64,000 nt of DNA from CAYPFY01 sp964410105 (GTDB taxonomy: Bacteria > Bacteroidota > Ignavibacteria > UBA10030 > SZUA-254), in assembly GCA_964410105.1 (NCBI GenBank), contig CAYPFY010000003.1:180173-244172 (forward strand), written 5' to 3'. Below, in pieces: positions 59,353 through 64,000 of the stretch. The notes under the pieces were generated by a model. It ran no database searches. It saw nothing but the letters and a program-made list of their open reading frames with translations, and was not told where the DNA came from. Numbering within the stretch: the stretch's first letter is position 1; each line of letters opens with the position of its first letter. Both the position numbers and the translations under genes were made by a program.

Positions 59353-59883
59353 TCACACCGTGGGCACGTACGTCGACGGGGGTCCGGCTGATGGGGGGCT
59401 TCCGCGGAAAAAGTCCAGAAGATGCTCAAACGAACGCGCGCCGAACCGGAACGCCATCAGCGCGAAACCGATCGGGATGATGAGCTGAAAATACCACGCC
59501 GGCACGTCCGTTCCCCCGATCGTGAAAAGGGGTTCGGCGGATGTCATCTCCCCCTGGAGGAAGGTCCATCCGGCGCGGGCCAGGAATCCCGTGACGAGAG
59601 CGGCGAACAAGTTCGTACCGGCACGGACGATATTTGCCCGGGCAGGGGAGAGATAGCGCGTGAGGATATCAAGGTTGATATGCTTCTCCTTCTGCGTGGC
59701 GAGAGACGCTCCGAGAAAGCCAACCCATAAAACGAGGTGCCGGAGGAACGGATCCGCCCACAGGAGCCCCGACGAGAAGAAATTCCGGAGGATGACCTGC
59801 AGGAATGCGAGGAGGATCATCACCGACAACAGCACGACGACGAGGGCGCTCTCGATGAGCGAAAGAAACCGGGAAATCTTCAT
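59353..59883 (-). CDS. dctQ: TRAP transporter small permease (DctQ)
   Basis: The 176-residue protein has four membrane segments with the DctQ pattern (SALVVVLLSVMILLAFLQVILR, then WADPFLRHLVLWVGFLGASLATQ) and the typical KEKHINLDILTRYLSP loop, which in the family links to the large permease. It ends just before dctM and overlaps dctP by four bases, so it is in one transcript with both. Confidence 0.92.
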   Translation of the reverse strand: MKISRFLSLIESALVVVLLSVMILLAFLQVILRNFFSSGLLWADPFLRHLVLWVGFLGASLATQKEKHINLDILTRYLSPARANIVRAGTNLFAALVTGFLARAGWTFLQGEMTSAEPLFTIGGTDVPAWYFQLIIPIGFALMAFRFGARSFEHLLDFFRGSPPSAGPPSTYVPTV

Positions 59884-60899
59884 CTGGATTTCGTGCGAAA
59901 GTCGTCGAGCGCCTTTTCAACCCGGTCGAGGAATTCAGCGCTCCAGAGCTTCCCGACCAGCATCCGGCGGCCCTCGCGGCCGATCCGGTCGTATTGCCCG
60001 GTTCCTTCACTCCCGGACGAGGGCTCAATGACGCTGACGCCATTTTTCTTCAGCACATCGATCGATTTTGCGTTGTCCTCGCGGCTGAGTCGGGTGAGTT
60101 TCGCCATGAATATCTTGCCGTTGCGCGTGAGGATCCCCTGCATGTCGGGCGGGAGTTCATCAAATTTTTTCTTCGATATCACGACCGCGCCCGAGGCATC
60201 CGCGAGGGGTTCATTGAGCATGTATTTTACCCGCGAAAACCACTGGAGCCCGATCGCACCGAGTGGGGGTGCGTAGACGCCGTCCACGAGGCCGGTCTGG
60301 AGAGAAGTCAGAACCTCGCTCAGGTCAAGCGGGATCGGTTTGAGACCGAAGGCACGGAAGGACGCATCGGCTATGGGATCCCCCTGCCACATCCACATCT
60401 TGACTTTTTTGAGGTCCGCGGGGGTCCGGACCGGCGTGTTGCTGAAAATATACGTCCAGCCGACCTCGGCCCACCCGAGGTTGACATATCCTCCCTCGAT
60501 GAACGCCTGCTTCAGCTCCGCGTCGAAGCGCTGAGTGATGTGATCCACCTCCGCATAGGAATGGAAAAGGAATGGCGCGTCGAGGATTCGCGCCCTCGGC
60601 GCGATGCCCGTCATCCCCACCCCCGTGATGCCCGCCCCGTGCAGCTGCCCCAGCCTGATCTTTCTCAAAACGTCCTTCTCGTCCCCCTGTACCATGCCGG
60701 GGTAAATCTTGAATCCGAGAGCGCCACCGCTCTCTTTCCTGATCGCCTGGTCATACTCCCTCATGACGTTCATCCAGGTGCTCCCCTCCGGAGCGACGGT
60801 CGCGAATTTTATGATATACTGCTGGCTCCGGCCGGTTTCCGCCCAAAGGAGCAGAACGCCGAGGGCAAGGATCTTCGCTGCCGTCTTAGAAATACTCAT
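59880..60899 (-). CDS. dctP: TRAP transporter substrate-binding protein (DctP)
   Basis: The 339-residue periplasmic protein has a signal peptide (residues 1-25) and a two-lobed DctP fold (IKFATVAPEGSTWMNVMREY, then GLKPIPLDLSEVLTSLQTGLVDG). The basic residue that pairs with a carboxylate in most DctP proteins is probably in the RVKYMLNEPLADA or WSRVKY area; the ligand is not known. It is directly after a TatT-like gene. In Treponema the TatT protein binds the TRAP substrate-binding protein of the same operon, so the pair here may work the same way. Confidence 0.92.
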   Translation of the reverse strand: MSISKTAAKILALGVLLLWAETGRSQQYIIKFATVAPEGSTWMNVMREYDQAIRKESGGALGFKIYPGMVQGDEKDVLRKIRLGQLHGAGITGVGMTGIAPRARILDAPFLFHSYAEVDHITQRFDAELKQAFIEGGYVNLGWAEVGWTYIFSNTPVRTPADLKKVKMWMWQGDPIADASFRAFGLKPIPLDLSEVLTSLQTGLVDGVYAPPLGAIGLQWFSRVKYMLNEPLADASGAVVISKKKFDELPPDMQGILTRNGKIFMAKLTRLSREDNAKSIDVLKKNGVSVIEPSSGSEGTGQYDRIGREGRRMLVGKLWSAEFLDRVEKALDDFRTKSR

Positions 60900-61743
60900 T
60901 GATCTTCCCCCGCATCAGTTTCGCTTTACGCTTTGCGACCGCATTCGAAAGCCTCGCCCCGGGCAATATATCAATCGATGCCGTATCGACATGGGTGAGG
61001 CACTCGTTGAATAAGGCGCGATCCTGCGCCTGTACCGCGTAGTATCGTGCAAAAAGTATGTACGTCATGAGGTATCTTCCCCCGCTGATCTTCAAGGATT
61101 GCTCAAAATGCGCGCGGGAGGCATCCATGTCGCCCCCGAGAAGTTTCGGGCGCCCGCCGGCAAGAGCGCCGAGGAAAAAGTGGGCCCCACCGTAAAAGTA
61201 TGTGGAATCGTTCCGAAGAACAAAATCCATCATCGCCTCCACTTTCGGCAATTCTGCCACAGACTGAGGGTCGGTGAGCGTGAGTCCGATCGCGCTCCCC
61301 CAGCCGATCGCCGTCCAGAATACCGCCGGGGCGTCCTTCCGCGAGAAAGTCGCAAGCGCCTTTCTGAATTCGTGTGCCGGTCTCTCAGCGGCACCGGTGA
61401 AGGCCCGATTCTGATTGAGAATCCGCATACCGTAATCTTTTCCCCGGGCATAAAAGATGCGGGCGCGATCGATGTCGCTATCTTCGACGAATCCAAGGGA
61501 ATAACTGGAATAGCCCTGCGAGGCGAGCAAAAGGTAATCGGTGTTCTCCGGATCGATCCTCAGAACGGTCTCCAGGAGCTTGAGGTTCGACGGAATGCTC
61601 TTTTCCGCGATGTCGAGATCCTCCTCCTCGTTCATCACGGCAAAGCCATTCTCCATGATGCCTCCCAGCGATCCGACAGCGATCTGCTGCAGACATCCCG
61701 AAAATGCCATGACGATCACGACAAGGGAACATCTTATCAGCAT
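60886..61743 (-). CDS. TatT-like TRAP-associated lipoprotein
   Basis: The 285-residue protein has a lipoprotein-type signal (MAFSGC, C17), then an all-helical repeat body resembling the TatT (Tp0956-type) TPR-like fold, with ALAGGRPKLLGGDMDASRAH in the C-terminal half. TatT forms trimers and binds the solute-binding protein in the Treponema TRAP system. It overlaps dctP by 14 bases. The ATG at 61743 is preferred to one at 61782 because the signal peptide then begins directly; a weak promoter ends seven bases upstream of it. Confidence 0.85.
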   Translation of the reverse strand: MLIRCSLVVIVMAFSGCLQQIAVGSLGGIMENGFAVMNEEEDLDIAEKSIPSNLKLLETVLRIDPENTDYLLLASQGYSSYSLGFVEDSDIDRARIFYARGKDYGMRILNQNRAFTGAAERPAHEFRKALATFSRKDAPAVFWTAIGWGSAIGLTLTDPQSVAELPKVEAMMDFVLRNDSTYFYGGAHFFLGALAGGRPKLLGGDMDASRAHFEQSLKISGGRYLMTYILFARYYAVQAQDRALFNECLTHVDTASIDILPGARLSNAVAKRKAKLMRGKINEYF

Positions 61744-61750
61744 GGTGCTC

Positions 61751-61779
61751 AATATAACAAAACTTGTCCAGAAGCGAAA
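61751..61779 (-). promoter_or_regulatory. Possible promoter for the TRAP operon
   Basis: On the minus strand TATATT (61751-61756) lies 17 bases from a poor -35 (TTTCGC, 61774-61779). The expected start is next to the ATG at 61743, which would make a leaderless transcript. The weak -35 lowers confidence. Confidence 0.35.
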
Positions 61780-61787
61780 CATGACTG

Positions 61788-61816
61788 TTGTAAGTCACCT
61801 TAAAATGTTTTAATTT
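61788..61816 (+). promoter_or_regulatory. Promoter for the two-component operon
   Basis: TTGTAA (61788-61793) and TAATTT (61811-61816) are 17 bases apart. A start near 61823 leaves about 55 bases before the ATG at 61878. It faces away from the TRAP promoter and the two are 8 bases apart. Confidence 0.55.
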
Positions 61817-61877
61817 GTAATTAATTCTCCGTGGTGGCACCTTTCACTATATTACGTCAATCAGAGGGCGGTTCACC

Positions 61878-62549
61878 ATGAGAATACTAGTCGTCGAAGA
61901 CGAAAAAAAGGTTGCAAACTTCCTTCAGCAGGGCTTGCAGGAGGAACATTATACGGTCGATGTGGCGAACGACGGCGAGCAGGGAGCTTCTCTTGCCATG
62001 TCGCAGAGTTTTGACCTGATCGTTCTCGACCTCCTCCTTCCGAAGAAGGACGGCGTGACGGTCATCCGGGAGTTGCGGGAAAATCAGATCGTGACCCCTG
62101 TGCTGATGCTGACGGCAAAGAGCTCAGTGGATAACCGGGTGGAGGGCCTGGATGCGGGGGCGGACGATTATCTGACGAAACCGTTCGCGTTCGCCGAGTT
62201 GCTGGCCCGGGTGCGGTCGCTGCTGCGCCGCGGGGCCGCTGAAAAATCTACCCTCCTCAAGGTGGGAGATCTCCAGCTCGACACCGTCACTCACAAAGCG
62301 AAGCGGGGCGAGAAGGTCATCGAGCTCACCGGCAAGGAATATGCCCTTCTCGAATATTTCATGAGAAACCTCAACCGCGTCCTCACCCGGACGCTCATCT
62401 CCGAACATATCTGGAATTACAACTTCGATACCGGAACCAATGTGGTGGACGTCTATATCAACCACTTGCGGACGAAGGTGGACGATGGTTTCGAGAAAAA
62501 ACTTCTCCACACCGTCCGGGGGGTCGGCTATGTCATGAAAGATGAGTGA
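61878..62549 (+). CDS. OmpR/PhoB-family response regulator
   Basis: The 223-residue protein has a receiver domain with the acidic pocket (E8, D9), the phosphorylated aspartate at about D51 (LIVLDLLLP), the T/K switch (MLTAKSS, KPFAFAEL) and a C-terminal winged-helix DNA-binding domain with the GKEYALLEYFMRN and GTNVVDVYINHLRTKVD stretches. It would change expression of target genes when its kinase signals. The kinase gene starts at 62542, overlapping the stop by eight bases. The closest relatives by pattern are CusR/QseB-like regulators, often of metal or cell-envelope responses. Confidence 0.93.
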   Translation: MRILVVEDEKKVANFLQQGLQEEHYTVDVANDGEQGASLAMSQSFDLIVLDLLLPKKDGVTVIRELRENQIVTPVLMLTAKSSVDNRVEGLDAGADDYLTKPFAFAELLARVRSLLRRGAAEKSTLLKVGDLQLDTVTHKAKRGEKVIELTGKEYALLEYFMRNLNRVLTRTLISEHIWNYNFDTGTNVVDVYINHLRTKVDDGFEKKLLHTVRGVGYVMKDE

Positions 62550-64000
62550 GATGTTTCGCTGGTCGAAATCGATCCGCACGAAACTCACACTCTGGTACGC
62601 ATTCATCCTCCTTACAACCCTCGTCGCTTTCGCCCTCATCGCCTACACGTACTCGAGCGAACAACTTGCCTCCAACCTCGACCGCTCTCTGAGCAACGAG
62701 GTGAAGTGGGTGAAAAACTTCATCGAGGGAAAATCAACAAAAGTCAAGCCGAGCAGGAAGTTTGCCCGCAAGAATGATCTGATCGTTCAGGCTCCCGCTG
62801 CCCAGCCTGCCGATCCGGCCCAGGTCCCGGTTCAGTCCCCGTCGCTCACCGCTCCCGGGGGGGGACCCTCGTCGTCTCAGCCCGCGACACAGCTCCAGCC
62901 CTCCTCGTCCCCCCTTACGACGACGCTCGCGGCTCCCTCCGATACCGGGTTGAGCGAGGCGGATGAGCTGATCTGGAACAAGATTTATGAACATGCCCTC
63001 GTGAATCCGAAGAAAACCCTGATCGAAGTGACGAACAAGTACGGGGCGATCGCATTCCGCTCGTCGACCGTCGAGGACGAAACTCTCAATGTCGGCGAGA
63101 TCCCCCTCAATACGATCAAGATTCAGAGCCTGCGCGACCAGAACGGAACCGACCTGCGGGTAGCGGCGACGCGGACCAATGATCTCGACATATTCGTCGC
63201 CTATCCGCTGTCAGAACTCACCGAGGCCCTCGATAATCTTTTCTCGGTGTTCCTGATCCTCATCCCGGTCGCCCTCACCGTCAGCGTGGGAGGAGGATGG
63301 CTCCTTGCCTACAAGTCGCTGAAACCGGTCGACGAGATCACCCGGGCCGCCCAGGAGATCACCGCCCAGCACCTCGACAGGCAGATCCCCGAACGCTCGG
63401 TTAATGACGAGATCGGCCGCCTCACCTCCACCTTCAACGGGATGATCATGCGACTCCGCCACTCGTTCGAACAGATAAGGCAGTTTTCCGCCGATGCGTC
63501 GCACGAACTGAGGACTCCGCTCACAATCATGCGGGGCGAGGTCGAGCTTGCCCTCCGCTACCCGAAGGAGCCAGAAGAGTACCGCCGGGTCCTGGTGAGC
63601 AATCTCGAAGAGCTGGTCCGGCTTTCGACCATAGCCGAAGATCTGCTGACGCTCTCCCGCGCCGACACCGGCCAGGAGCAGTCTTTCACGAAGGAGGAGG
63701 TGAATCTGCACGAGCTCGTAGGGGAGCTCTACCAGGACTGCGAGATGATTGCGGAGAAGAAACAGATCTCGATACGCCTCGTGAAAAACGAGGATCTCAT
63801 CGTCATGGGGGACCGCATCCGGCTCCGCCAGCTGTTCATGAATCTCGTCGACAACGCGATCAAATACACGCCGGAGAAGGGGAGCGTCACTCTTATGTCC
63901 GAGAGGGAGAACGGACGGGCGCGTATCCGGGTCACTGATACCGGGATCGGGATCCCGAAGCGGGACCAGTCCAAAATCTTTGACCGGTTTTACAGGGTGG
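62542..64000 (+). CDS. Sensor histidine kinase (3' end outside window)
   Basis: The frame is open to the end of the window, giving the first 486 residues. It begins with a membrane helix (around residues 14-36), continues with a periplasmic part of about 200 residues that holds a low-complexity Pro/Ser/Ala-rich section (about residues 83-134), a second membrane helix (around 235-255), a HAMP domain, the phosphorylation site H321 in DASHELRTPLT, and the start of the ATPase domain with N box (LVDNAIKYTPE) and G1 (DTGIGIPKRD). It pairs with the upstream response regulator. The start ATG 62542 overlaps the regulator; ATG 62551 is another option. Confidence 0.93.
   Translation, partial: MSEMFRWSKSIRTKLTLWYAFILLTTLVAFALIAYTYSSEQLASNLDRSLSNEVKWVKNFIEGKSTKVKPSRKFARKNDLIVQAPAAQPADPAQVPVQSPSLTAPGGGPSSSQPATQLQPSSSPLTTTLAAPSDTGLSEADELIWNKIYEHALVNPKKTLIEVTNKYGAIAFRSSTVEDETLNVGEIPLNTIKIQSLRDQNGTDLRVAATRTNDLDIFVAYPLSELTEALDNLFSVFLILIPVALTVSVGGGWLLAYKSLKPVDEITRAAQEITAQHLDRQIPERSVNDEIGRLTSTFNGMIMRLRHSFEQIRQFSADASHELRTPLTIMRGEVELALRYPKEPEEYRRVLVSNLEELVRLSTIAEDLLTLSRADTGQEQSFTKEEVNLHELVGELYQDCEMIAEKKQISIRLVKNEDLIVMGDRIRLRQLFMNLVDNAIKYTPEKGSVTLMSERENGRARIRVTDTGIGIPKRDQSKIFDRFYRV

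Overview
The window is a gene-dense stretch of a high-GC (roughly 58-60 %) bacterial draft scaffold; it contains one 10-N assembly gap. Several features point to the Bacteroidota/Chlorobiota (FCB) group, probably the Ignavibacteria/Chlorobi side: a large secreted protein with a type A type IX secretion (T9SS) sorting domain, a GWxTD protein, tandem DUF1573 proteins, and a GHL10 glycosidase-like protein with a T9SS-like tail. Promoters I can read fit an ordinary primary-sigma pattern (TTGnnn, 17 bases, TAnnTT) rather than the TAnnTTTG box of Bacteroidetes sensu stricto. The lineage is inference.

Layout. 1-500: 3' end of a haem-binding-domain gene and a possible opposing small transcription unit with its own terminator. 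716-8153: a SnoaL-like protein, a NAD-dependent epimerase-like protein, then a TetR / membrane-fusion / RND pump / TolC efflux operon. 8212-20027: a long co-directional envelope run: glycosyltransferase 9, DUF3108, a deoxyhypusine-synthase-like protein, a CPBP protease, CdsA, RimO, GWxTD, a BamA/TamA-like protein, RNase HII, a candidate 40-residue protein and CstA. 20236-22156: GNAT and DUF457 genes opposite an ogt gene. 22163-31761 (minus): a zinc-finger SpoIIE phosphatase and a beta-oxidation / phenylacetate-type gene set (thiolase, two 3-hydroxyacyl-CoA dehydrogenase-like genes, PaaA-like diiron protein, enoyl-CoA hydratase, SDR) interleaved with DUF1573 genes and an M1 peptidase. 31770-37814 (minus): a T9SS-domain remnant, DinB, an M24 peptidase, MutS and a PPi-type phosphofructokinase. 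37990-39440: ECF sigma and RskA-like anti-sigma pair. 39460-45594 (minus): a 1676-residue modular secreted protein and an agmatinase. 45710-48776: two small membrane proteins and a second M1 peptidase. 48829-54617 (minus): SecD, SecF, STAS, a strong terminator, PurA, histidine kinase. 54745-56472: GHL10 protein. 56466-61743 (minus): a TatT-DctP-DctQ-DctM TRAP system followed by a small secreted FG-GAP-like protein and a methyltransferase. 61878-64000: OmpR-type two-component system, kinase cut by the window end.

Many genes work at the envelope: efflux, LPS sugar transfer, phospholipid synthesis, outer-membrane assembly, Sec translocation, solute uptake and T9SS export. I saw no tRNA, rRNA, CRISPR array, insertion sequence or prophage. 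The observations most worth checking are the orphan T9SS sorting-domain remnant, the DksA-type zinc finger fused to a SpoIIE phosphatase, the deoxyhypusine-synthase-like protein in a bacterial envelope operon, purA lying directly behind a strong terminator, the structured leader of the giant secreted protein, the back-to-back promoters with near-leaderless genes, and an assembly artefact inside a DUF1573 gene.
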